From Pseudovirgaria hyperparasitica (taxonomy: Eukaryota > Ascomycota > Dothideomycetes > Acrospermales > Acrospermaceae): a DNA stretch of 64,000 nucleotides. Location of the stretch: NCBI RefSeq assembly GCF_010093815.1, contig NW_022985550.1:1253074-1317073 (forward strand), in the 5' to 3' direction. The stretch's first letter is position 1; each line of letters opens with the position of its first letter. Below are positions 11,201 through 21,015 of this stretch, piece by piece. The position numbers were made by a program, and so were the translations under genes. Below the pieces are notes generated by a model that did no database searches, was not told where the DNA came from, and was given only the letters and a program-made list of their open reading frames with translations.

Positions 11201-11585
11201 CGAACAGTGCGTTCCGGTTGTTCTCAGACGACGGAGTGGCTACAAGACTTCCTACTAGGGAGCGTGAGGCTTTAGACACTTTACGTATCGTGCTCGATTC
11301 TGCGGAAGGCACTTCCTTGGTTGCATCGGCTGTTGTCTCGGTCGTCGATATCGTGTTGGGTGCAAGGGATAGTTCGCTAGGTATTGGTGGGCTGTCGAGG
11401 GTTGGGGACAACGAGGGAAAGGATGTAAGACTCTTCTGAGACGAGAGAGTCGAGCTCTGAAGTGAAGTGTTGGATGAATGTTTACGAGGGCGTACCCTCA
11501 CAGTGCTATGTTTCCTGCCACTCGAATGTGAGGTTTGCGAGGAGGTACGGTGGAGTGAGGCGTCGTTGAGGGGCTCCATCTCCAC
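8202..11585 (-). CDS. TBC-domain Rab GTPase-activating protein
   Basis: A single exon of 1127 aa. Residues 1-150 are Ser/Thr-rich and probably disordered. A coiled coil covers about 161-215. A long basic, Ser-rich linker follows. The TBC domain spans about 765-990 with both catalytic signatures: the arginine finger in IQMDITRT (Arg near 824) and the glutamine finger in YCQGMN (Gln near 859). A charged helix (about 1015-1060) and an acidic Ser-rich tail end the protein. TBC proteins speed GTP hydrolysis on Rab GTPases and so switch off vesicle-traffic steps; the Rab target is not predictable here. The gene is divergent from the Spartan-like gene with 575 bp between start codons. Confidence 0.93.
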   Translation of the reverse strand: MEMEPLNDASLHRTSSQTSHSSGRKHSTVRVRPRKHSSNTSLQSSTLSSQKSLTSFPSLSPTLDSPPIPSELSLAPNTISTTETTADATKEVPSAESSTIRKVSKASRSLVGSLVATPSSENNRNALFDDTPKYARVVPGNTHYTDDEHIQKMIDRTGAIPLIRQFANDLAERDAQITALRRKTEERERILRKMLLACEVSNLDIETRLRTLEKSQVVSDPLRMKGDLESDSTHLDDDIDKRLMRAMEDDISECSENLSLHEDLSFAVSQALSSTRRDEEQATQPAGARTWKSYVWTGTTKKGSKAPSLISDSDATGTRDRSRANSGSQPARKALRQDLFTPLGHVNDLGKAVPNLRRLQSQDIGRSSSERRQANTMTSWALKLVGGVQAGKETDKAKTVKVKSSTPSLQRPGGARTVSTGSAASVSKVASVSAPRGRATRSSLGPNGTIRGKGVSPDSLRTSNLASPSPNGNLRRGASNLGPVEMDTILPEDSRPPTLMAHHNNIGASQEFLTDRFGFIYDQRRKKRQSEAAAALRKHKRGSNVESLRDVRVTLEEEEDERKVAHRQDTESYERPSSTHSTEDLNAVSGKRWQDFLKLATFPTELLSHTPSTAPITAVEATEIETSHRPSNVKVDKRGSVPALSINPEPSPSRISSSNAEFATSQLSTSPAVSSPVNPMPNKQQPDPVKALLEQLTELHDSLQRDKTVRWNEFLRKVRAERKREGEVNNENRAKGLTMPEALLMDGEIVGVASLGNKGKVGRAKWQEFRELVLSGIPVTYRAKIWAECSGASELRVPGYYEDLVKNGVDDPVIASQIQMDITRTLTDNIFFRKGPGVQKLNEVLLAYSRRNTEVGYCQGMNLITASLLLIMPTAEDAFWVLASMIENILPNNYYDHSLLTSRADQVVLRSYVTEMLPKLSNHLDDLGIELEALTFQWFLSVFTDCLSAEALFRVWDVVLCMHDGSTFMFQIALALLKLNERQLLDCDNPATIYHYINHQMTNHAISIDGLIQASDALKKVVKRKDVEERRARAVERELEIMQQRDELRRQRSISKPQRKPSSHDSEEDRSRQAALTEALTQSFSHESSPVRSASSTRSYQDDDQESVDDLQQRTPMPIDEEATWRA

Positions 11586-12160
11586 CGCTCAGTCGTATCG
11601 AGCACCAGTATGAAGCATGAGCGACACAAGAATAAATGTGAGGGTCAAGACAATGTTGAGAAGTACTTGGCAGAAGCTTTAATATACCGCGAGTGGAGCT
11701 ATGTCGTGTGCAACGTGTGCGCGGAGACGTCATGGGCCGCAGGGATACGCGTGGGGCTGGGTACTGCTGGTGTACCTTTGCGCGACGAGAGGCAAGCAGT
11801 CGTCGGTAATTAGATGTAGATATGAAAGTGTGCGTAGACGTGGAAGCAGAATTAAAGGATCTCCGGAGTAGTATTGCCTCTATGGTGCAGCCTTGTCTCA
11901 GTTGTTGTGCCTGCAATTAATTACACGTGAATTTGCTGAGTTCGCGTCAGAATAGGCCCGAGCACCCACCCAGCATCCCCTCGGGCTGCCCAGGTGCCCA
12001 GATGTTCCTGAAGAATCCCTCGGTACAGCCACAACCACAGCCACACAGCCCTACGCTTGCTGATCTCTTCTCTTTCCGATCTGAATATATATGCGTGTTT
12101 CACCACCACCATACCACAGTTGAACGATGAAACACTTACACAGTTGAGGACAGTCGCGCA
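11586..12160. promoter_or_regulatory. Divergent promoter region of TBC gene and SprT gene
   Basis: The 575-bp gap between two divergent start codons must hold both promoters. A TACACGTGAA box lies at about 11920-11930. No defined operator could be identified and no gene is seen. Confidence 0.5.
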
Positions 12161-13264
12161 ATGCCTCTCACTGACGAAGAGGCAGCATCGCGAGCCATCG
12201 AACCTCTCTCCAACCTGTCAGAACGACAGATCACCGCATCACTAAAGATAAGCTCGCTGCTTCATGGCGACAACGCGAAGCCCTTCGTAGATATTCATGA
12301 GCTTTTCGCCCTCTACAACACCCTATACTTCTGCGATGTGCTACTTCCACGGGTGGAGCTGTCATGGTCGAAGAGATTGACTCTGTACGCGCGAGACTGT
12401 GCCGTAGATGCGTCAGATAACTGATTTTGGTCACGGCAGATGTGCTGGCATCTGTGAGCTTGTCAAAGACGAACAAGGCAAATACCGTCGAATCCTGCTC
12501 AAGCTTTCAGAGGCACTCTTGAAGTATCGTGCACGAGACGATACGGTGAATACTCTCCTGCACGAGTACACTTTACCATTTGGTCGAGATGAAGCCTATG
12601 GCTGACAACGTCTAGAGCGATTCATGCCTATTTCTTCATTACCTCCGTCTGGCGCAAGTCGACAGATTCTGATGAACTCGACCGCTCTGGACATGGAACA
12701 GGTTTCCAGATTCTGGCATCGGCTATAAACCAACATGGCGGCTACGATATAAGTATATATCATACCTTCCACGATGAAGTTGAGAGTTATCGTACTCATA
12801 TCTGGCAATGTGATGGACCGTGCCGTTCTCAAGCGCCGTTCTTTGGTCTTGTGAAGCGAAGCATGAACCGTCCGCCTAGCAACCGCGATTCCTGGTGGCA
12901 GAAACACCAAACGGAATGTGGAGGCACCTACACCAAAATCTCTGAGCCAGATCTGACCAAAGAGCAAGTCAAAGCCTTGAGTGCTAGAGAGCGCGCAGGA
13001 CGACAAACTAACAAGCTCGACTCCTGGATACGACGCTCTGTGCGACCCATGACCAATTCTGTTGAGCCCCAGGGCGTCGATGAAGATGCTGAAGACCATA
13101 AAGCAGGGTCTATTCATCCCCATGAACCCCAGAAAAGACGTGTGAGTATAGACACAAGAGATCCAAGAAAACCCAAGAAATTAATGGTCTTCTGTCCTAT
13201 TTGCGACGTACCTGTCGACGAACATGATATCAATACACATCTCGACGCACAACATGCGTCTTAA
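12161..13264 (+). CDS. Spartan-like SprT metalloprotease with C-terminal UBZ4-like finger
   Basis: Exons 12161-12384, 12440-12565 and 12616-13264 give 332 aa. The active site HEAIH (residues 116-120) is rebuilt exactly across the second intron, which supports the splice model, and the SprT-typical segment SKRLTLCAGIC is made by the first junction. A zinc-ribbon-like region follows (WQCDGPC, later TECGG). The last 24 residues read FCPICDV...INTHLD..H, a ubiquitin-binding UBZ4-like finger with ligands C310, C313, H325 and H330. SprT plus UBZ4 is the layout of Spartan/DVC1, the DNA-dependent protease that removes DNA-protein crosslinks during replication in the nucleus. No clear PCNA-binding or p97-binding motif was recognised. 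The function is inferred from architecture. Confidence 0.88.
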
Positions 13265-14605
13265 TGATTTGACGACAACTGTGATAAATGCGCATCCATG
13301 CTGACAGTACGGATCTGCCAAGATGCTGGATCGGTAATCGGCACGGAGAATCCTAGATGTTGATTTGTTGACCCGGACCTCATAGACAAGATGAATGGCA
13401 AGCGACGAATCCAGCATTGTACCACATATCTTTTGCTTTGGATTACGACTCCGGATGATGCAAGCTTTACTCTCTTATCCTGTTTCCAGATTCTGGACAG
13501 CCCATAGAGCCCCCGATGAATCACCATGCTGGTAGTCCTAAGCTGCTTCCGCGCCTCAAAGCCGCAGGCATACACATGGGGACTCAGTTCCGGGTTTTCA
13601 TCTAGAGCTGAGCTAAAGTGCACCTCGTAAACCTACCCGCTGCGACCGCCCAGAGCTGACCACAGAGACGAGGTGTTACCACTTGCATGCTGTTGCTGCG
13701 CACACTGACTCGTGATTGCACAATGGATCAGGTTCCTGAAACAGCCATCGGTATTATTGCGGCATTGCGGCAGCGATCCGGAGCGTCGATGGTGCGAGGA
13801 AGAATCCGCTCCGTTTGATGCGGTAGCACCCATATGTTTAGTTTGTATTGACTGATCTACATAGCCAGCTTCAGCGTATCATCAATCAATAACGCTTGGC
13901 TATTGGCCTCTGACGTTAATCAAACACATGCGCTTCACATTGTATTCAGTACAATAGAGTCTAGGAGGGAGTTGAAGGTCTTCCAACAAGGCTGATATGT
14001 TCAAGTGCGCCGCCGCCACACTGGCGTCGAGGCAAAGTCTTCGACGGGCGATAGTGAGGGTCGGGAGGGCTGCGGCACGACGTAATCCTCCAAGCCATTC
14101 ATGAATCTGCGAGCGCGCATTACCGACGATCGATTCTTCAAAACACCTATGCAGGGATTCTTTTAGCAGCTTATTTTAATTCTTGAAAACCATAGGGTCA
14201 TGTATCTCCACTATCGTCGCACGCCAAGGTACACGTTCTAGCAGCTTGCCTCGCTCCTTGGTATCTCGCGCTTATCAACAGCCGGCAGTATTTACTTTTT
14301 CCTCAAGTCTGTAAGCCATGATAGGTGGCCTCGTTTTTACGCTCGTTTACCTCTGGTCGATAGCAGGAATAGCTGCGTCTGAAAAAAACGTCACTGAGAC
14401 CACTTTCCAGAAAAGAGGCGTAGAGGCTCTCCTTCCCATATCTTCCACTTCCTGATCTCATCGTCGAAGCGGCCAACTCCCTCCGCTATCCAACTTTACT
14501 TCTTCCATATCCACAGTAATGCTGGCATCAGCATCCTCTTTTCACTACGATCACGCCGCAGCCGCATGATAGTGAATTTGGAGCCTTGAGGATTTCCGAA
14601 TCGCT
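13265..14605. other. Intergenic, no supported gene
   Basis: Short frames only. The right part is the promoter and leader of the rhodopsin-domain gene. Confidence 0.55.
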
Positions 14606-16111
14606 ATGTTTGGCTCTGGTGTCAAACCACCATTAGTAGCAAAAGGAGCCGATAACTATGGAGGTGTCATTGTCGTTGTTAGCTTCACTCTCATGGTTGT
14701 GACCGTGCTCTTCGCGTGCATGCGGGTATACAACACGATTGCCAGAAAGAAGGGCTTCGGATTCGATGATCTTACATTCTATATGGCTTTGGTATAACAA
14801 AGTGTAACTTTTTATCATTTCCTACTACTGACTCGTATGAGTAGGCAATCATCGTGCCTCACACAGTCGCAGTGCGTAAAGCTGTCGATCATGGTCTAGG
14901 AATGCATATTGCAGCATTGTCGACTTATAATATCAGCCAATTCTTTAAGGTAGAAACAACGTGTTACGAAGGTCTCGACTTTGTCCAATTGACCAATTCA
15001 CAGTGGGTATATATTAACCAATTATTGTCCATCCTCTGTCAATGTTTCGCAAAGTTCTCTGTCATCTTTCTGGTGATTCGTCTCGATACTAGACCGTCGA
15101 CCTGGATCTGGAGTCGCGTCCTGAGCGCCGCTATCGTGATCTGGACCGTGTTCTCGGTGTTTACTATCGCATTTCAATGTGGTTTCCCCGATCCTTGGAT
15201 CCAGTCGCACGATCGATGCGCCGCGCACGGAAGCCTATACTATGCCATTATCTCTCTCAATATAGCCACAGATGGCTTCCTTGCTTTTTTCTTCATACCG
15301 GCGATCTGGAAGCTTCAGATGAGGGCAATGACCAAGCGGACAGTGACACTCCTTTTCGCCTCTCGCCTATCGTATGTATAGGATATACTGAAACTAGACT
15401 CCTAGCTAACGTACAGAGCGTCTGCGTAGTCTCCATCAGCCAGCTTGCAGTGCTTCACAGATTCAGCATCCAAGAAGACAAAAGCTGTACGCAACCACTC
15501 CAAACCCCCCTCCCCCTCCTAGTCGACCCACTAATCGTTTTCTAGGGGACCTTATTATCCCGATCGTCCTTGACGAGCTCATCGTTAATCTCTCTGTCAT
15601 AACCGCCGGCATTCCTCCGGTCCACCGCTTCCTCACCAACCTACAATCCGGCCAATTCGGAGCCCACATGACCGACCACGAGCTCTCTGGTGGGCACCGT
15701 GGCTCCGTTCTCACACCATCTCAGACCTGCAATCCGTGCTCACAAGTAAGGCGTCTTCCTCCCTCACGAGTACAGTGCGTAGCCAACACAATCAGAGATC
15801 TGCGTCCCAGGTGGTATCGGCGCCTTCCGCAACCAGAACCTCGCCCAACCCGCGCACCCGAGGACGAAGAGCCACTTCGACTGACCCCTGAGCCGAGAAA
15901 CGAGATTTCTACGACCATATATGCGAACAAAGGCGAAACATGTGATTTCCCGGAACATGTTCAAGAGGGCAGAGATGGTGCCGATGTGGCGCGTGACGAG
16001 AGCAGGAGAAGTCGGCCCTTGAGTACGAGTGGAGTTATGCAAAGGACGGAGCTGTCAATCTCTGTGGAATATGTAAAGAGTGAACACAGTTCGCGGCTGC
16101 ACGACCCATGA
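14606..16111 (+). CDS. Fungal rhodopsin-domain integral membrane protein
   Basis: Exons 14606-14791, 14845-15375, 15417-15486 and 15546 onward. The protein starts with a membrane helix (VIVVVSFTLMVVTVLF) and shows the family hallmarks: FGFDDL after the first helix, conserved cysteines, AFQCG before helix 5, SLNIATDG, and the EDKSW motif recreated exactly at the third junction, followed by LIIPIVLDELIVNLSVI. This is the large plasma-membrane family (PF20684-like) found in Pezizomycotina, some members of which act as PTH11-like receptors; no ligand is known. The second donor (GTATAG at 15376) is weak; a stronger one four bases upstream puts the next exon into a frame with an early stop. Without further splicing the hydrophilic tail ends at 16111. 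A good donor (GTAAGG, 15746) joined to the acceptor at 15795 would instead end the protein at about 15891. Confidence 0.85.
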
Positions 16112-16936
16112 AAAGGCTCACGAGAGCGCTAGTGAATTCATATCAGGGACAGAGACTACGGAGACCTGTTCGTACCTGGGACTACATCCGGAAAGCATTG
16201 TGCAGGTCATGGGCATCTACATCATCGCAGGGACAAAAGTCTGTAATGAGCTGTCACGGAACAAGGGCTATGGGTCACGCATAGCTATATAGAGAGTCAC
16301 TACTGTGCATAACAACTCCTTCGTCCTCAGTGGGCAGATAGGACATACCGAATAGATAGGAGTGTCTGACACTGTACAAGAACTGCACTTGTCTCAGATT
16401 ATACTGGACAAACAAGCCAGTGAACTCGCATGTACAACAAATTATATGCCGAATGAGACACGCAGTATATTTTCTTGGTATAACAATCTACCATGATATC
16501 CACCATTTTAGCTCATATAGCATAATGAATGATACATTTTATATAACTCTACCTACTTCTTTTATATCACTTATAGCTGTCTACTACATGATATGATCTC
16601 TATTATTAGTGCTAGCAATTTCGCTTAAAACATATAATAAAGAAAGTGACATATTTCTTAACAGGAGAATTAGATAGATCTACCTGATACCTTCTTATCT
16701 TACTTACTTTCAAAGGTATTGATAGATAAAAATTTTAACACATGCGATGTATTCTTGTAAAGTCTATGCGAGTATGGATCTTGGAGTATAACAGCACTAG
16801 TCGAGTAATTATTCGTTGAAGATTCAGACGGGATCTAGACGGGTGGTGTTAGTGTCTTCATTGTTCAAGCGAGATGACCATGTGATTGCAATTTTCTATA
16901 ATTTGATACGACTACGACTGGATGCACGTCGAGATT
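16112..16936. other. Intergenic, AT-rich convergent gap
   Basis: Gap between convergent genes. 16440-16760 is clearly AT-rich. No gene is seen. Confidence 0.6.
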
Positions 16937-19263
16937 TCAGCAGCAACAAGAATCAGTCTCAGAAGGCTGATCCTGCGCGTCTCTCGAGCCAGAAGCAGCC
17001 TCAATGCGAAGCAGTGACTGACTAAAGTCCTCCCAGACCTTTAGCACCATATCCAGATGCTGGATTTGCACCCTGCTATCTTCAGACGCCGCAAGCGTCC
17101 GGGCCGTATTCACCGCATTTGAGATCTCGCGCCCATTCATCTCGGGCTTCGCAAGCCGATCCAGACACGCCTCGATTTCGAGATCGACGTCGGTCTTGTC
17201 CAACAAGACAAGTTGCTGCTTCCACATCAACCTTCGGCGCCCTTCATCTGGACTGTGATACTGGAGCGCCAGATGCACACGACTGCGAATTGCGCGGTCG
17301 AAAACCTCGACACGGTTGGATGTGAGGAACAAGATGCCTTGGTAGTACTCGAGCTGCTTGAGGAAGAGGGCGACCATGTTGTTCTGCCTTGCGTCGCCGC
17401 GCTTGCGCTGCTCAAGGAAGACGTCTGCCTCGTCGATCAGCACCACGGCCTTCCAGATGGACGCATATTCGAGTTTCTCTTTGAGCTCGTCGGCAATTTG
17501 GTCGCCCCATGCACCGAGTTCGCCAGTGGAGATCTTAAGTAGAGGACGTTTGCAGTGTTCAGCGACGAGCTCGGCGGTGAGTGTTTTACCGGTGCCGGGT
17601 TCGCCGTGTAGCAGGATGACGAGACCACGACCTTTGAGAATGGACTCATCACGCGACTGGTCGGGGAATTTGTGTGCTGTAACAAGAGATTGGATGAGCT
17701 TGCGCTCGGTGGCGGGAAGGATGAGGGAGTCCATGGCATTGGGAGTCCACTCGAAGTTGTGCAGAGAGTCGACGAAAAACTTGCACCATTGCTTCATAGA
17801 GAGGTTGTAGCCGTAGAGGAAGGGCGGGCATAGCATTGGGTCCACGTCCTCTGTTTGACGTGGACCGCCACGACCTTTGGCTTGGTCTTTATCGTCGCCT
17901 TTGTTGAACATGGATGTCCAGCGCGACATCTCCTCCTTCTGCCTTCGCATCTCTTCGATGAATGTCTTGCAGTCCACAACTACACGGCCAGCACCCTACA
18001 GTAGCGTCAGCGATCTGAGACCAAAGTGATCTGGCCAGCCGTAGCCCTCTATTTGTATGTGAAAAGAGAGCTGCGACACCTCAATCAAAGAAAACAGGAG
18101 TAAAATATGATGAGAGCAACACAATGCTTCGGAGCAAGGCAGTTTAGGGGGATACACAGGTAAGGAATGCCACTTCGAGAAGAAGGGACATGGCGTTGAG
18201 AAGAGATCGTTCCATGAAACACAGCTGTTCGACCGGACAAGGGCCAACTCACAGATCTTGGGAGCCAAATGCCGTCGTATTCCTGCCTCTCGTCATAATG
18301 ATCGTAAGGCGGCATCTTCAAGTACATGAAGAGGCCTTCATAGCTGAAGCAATTAGCGCCCCGGATTGCCAAGTATCGTTGTCCACGTTCTGTAAGACTC
18401 TTCATAAGTACTTCTGGCTCGATCTCTTTCCTACCAAGAAATTTCAGAGGTACTGCGGAGAGCGAGGTGATTTTCGATGGACTTTTCCCTACGAATTCTT
18501 CTTTCTCCCAAATAGGAATGTTGGCATTTGATATTCCTGCTCGCTGTCCGTCACAGGTGGTGAATTCGACAGAGATCTCGAAGAACTTTCCCCTAGCGCT
18601 GCACGAATCCTGATAGCCGGTCTTTTGTAATTTGTACAGGCGCTCGTATCCGTACTCTTCCTTGAAGATCAAGTCGCCCGGCTGGAAGATCATCCACAGT
18701 AGGTCGAATGTGATCAGGCCGGACTTGAGGAGGCGTTCGAGTTGTGGGCCATTATCACCCATCTCACTCTCCAGAAATTCAATCAAGAGCCGAAGATGAG
18801 ATTTAGCCTCCTCGTCCTGTTCTGTAGTGACATATTCTTCGATCTCCTTGCGGTGATGATTGAGTAATTTGAAAGGGCTATCATACGAGACCTGAGTGTC
18901 GAATTCAAGCGGCTCGGCTGGATAATATGAGACGATTTTCTTCAGAGCAGACAGAATATGTGGCGAGTTGATCTCAACGACAGTCTTCTCAAGCTTCTTC
19001 TCATCATAAACCTGCTTGACAACCAGGGCGTATGAACCAAAAGCTTTCTTGTTTAGTGAAGTGAGGTATTCTTCTTTCTCGATGGTCTCATCGCCTTTCT
19101 GTACGACAGCCTTGATTTCACATACTGAGCCTCTGGGGGCAGGAGGCTCCTCCTTAATGGCTGACTTGGACTCGTCGACAGCAATATCCTTCCCATTTAG
19201 CTCGTGATTTTCCGATAAGACGTTGCCGTTCGGCTCGTTCACAAGCTGAGTTGGCGGTGACAT
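16937..19263 (-). CDS. AAA-family ATPase with fungal N-terminal domain (DUF7025-like)
   Basis: Exon 1 is complement(18253-19263) and exon 2 complement(16937-17995), giving 689 aa. Residues 1-340 form an uncharacterised region like that of the DUF7025 group of fungal AAA proteins. The AAA module has Walker A GEPGTGKT (468-475), Walker B VVLIDEAD (521-528), sensor 1 LTSN and an arginine-finger segment IRSR, so it should hydrolyse ATP. The protein ends in three cysteines (SCCC), a possible lipidation or metal site. These proteins are widespread in ascomycetes with no firm role, and substrate remodelling is inferred. The intron of 257 nt is much longer than others here (about 45-90 nt); exon 1 frame runs on into it for 55 codons, so an alternative C-terminally truncated form is possible. 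Confidence 0.87.
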
Positions 19264-21015
19264 GGTGCCTTAGGTCATTTCATCAAACCCCGGAAATCTG
19301 CAGGAAAAGTTGAACACAGAGAAAGGATGGTAAGCGGAAGAATTATGATATAGCTAATTATGAGACACAGCAGGCGCGATCAGTCCATATATAGTCGACG
19401 CTTGACTGTTGCGACGTCCGGCCAGAAGAGCTGAGATGTTCAGCATAGCTCTACCCAGCAAGGCACAGTAGGCAACAGTACTTTAGTGGAGAGCGTCTGC
19501 TGTGTACTGATTGGCTGTAATTGGAAGCGGTTCGACGTCTGCATACGCAAGCTTCATAGACCTGAACGTTTGGCGAGAAACGGCCAATATGAGGCCAGAT
19601 GTTGTTGTGCTCCACCACGATCAAGCCACCGACATGTTTGAGTAGTCAGAATGCAGTATGAAATCGGTTGATCACCGTGTCTGAAGCTGAGAGGCCGGCT
19701 TTTGACGTCAGTCAGCGCTGTATGGACAGAGCCATGGCTGCCTACGACGAAACGACAACGTATAATTTGCAGAGGAAAAGCTCTTTCTCCCCTGCATGTC
19801 AGCTTTGCATGGAAGAAGGTCTGGACTACTGCAGCGGTTTCCTTCTCATGCAGGTGGATGTACAGCTAAAGCTGAGCTGCGTCGGATACTACCGTAGTAA
19901 TTGAGCTTGGGAGATGGAGGCCCTAATGCGCTACTTAATCAGATAGATGATAAACACTCCTCATTTTCACGCTTCTGTCTCAAGAGTTCGGGATGACACC
20001 GATGTAGTAGGTACATGCGTTGATTGTGTGAAAGGAGAGAGCATGTCATTCTAGTAGTATTTTGATAGGGCACCCGATGTCCATCAGTCTATGCTGGGCT
20101 TGCTATTCTTATTCAGCGCGGTGAACCACAACTAGATATGCGAGATATTGGCGAGCACAAGGACGGATAGCTATGTGCCCAATGTTTATGAAAGGCGTAG
20201 TAGTCAACGTGATGGACGACCAGGTACGGGTCGATCTAGCAAACTCTGCAGCGTTCAATACTAGTTCGGACCGATGAGACGAGAGCATTAATGTTTAGGG
20301 CAAGTGAATGTCTGACGAAAGGGGAAAGTCGCGCATCGGATACCATCCATCAGTACGGCGGAGGGCGGGAGAGAGGGCGGGGCTCTCACGATTCGCGACC
20401 TCTCACTTGCGCGTGGTGACAGGTATTAGCACCACTGGCTGTCAAAATAAGGCGCGAAAATCTGTTATTGCATCTGACAGCGACCGGTGAGCAGTCCAAC
20501 AGTCTAACAGTTCAGCAGCTCAGCAGTTTAACGGTCTCTTTCCTGCTCTGCCATATACCATTCATCCTCGGCCATCGGGCACATGCTACAGGTTACACCG
20601 TACGAGTGAACAGCCTCTCGATACTCCAACTCCCATCCTTTCTACTCAAGTCTCTCTTTTAATCACTACCTCTGTCGAGCCGCCCTGCATGACGCCTTCA
20701 CCATTCCATCCACGCAACTGGCCGTAAGCGCCTGTCGACGAATGAGAACTGCGATGCTGGCGCAAGTCCGGTGGAGCTTGTAAGGAACGACACCACAATC
20801 TGAGCACCGTGATGACCACCACCGTCGGAATCCCCTCGGCCGATGTGAGTGGCAGCCCTGCGTGATCTTGAAGTCTTTGAACCCCACCAGTCCGTCACTG
20901 CAACCCATACTGACATCTTCAAAAGGGCCAGTGGCATTCTGACCAGGAAGATATCGCCGTCTGTCCTCAATCCTCACTCAAACGTCTCGCCCGTCTTCAT
21001 GCGAAACGAGCGAAT
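19264..21015. other. Long divergent intergenic region with 8-bp tandem repeat
   Basis: The 1.75-kb gap between the AAA gene and the C2H2 regulator holds both promoters. A degenerate five-copy 8-bp tandem repeat (CAGTCTAA-like) sits at 20492-20531, in the probable leader of the regulator. Several upstream ATGs precede the chosen start of that gene. Confidence 0.5.
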
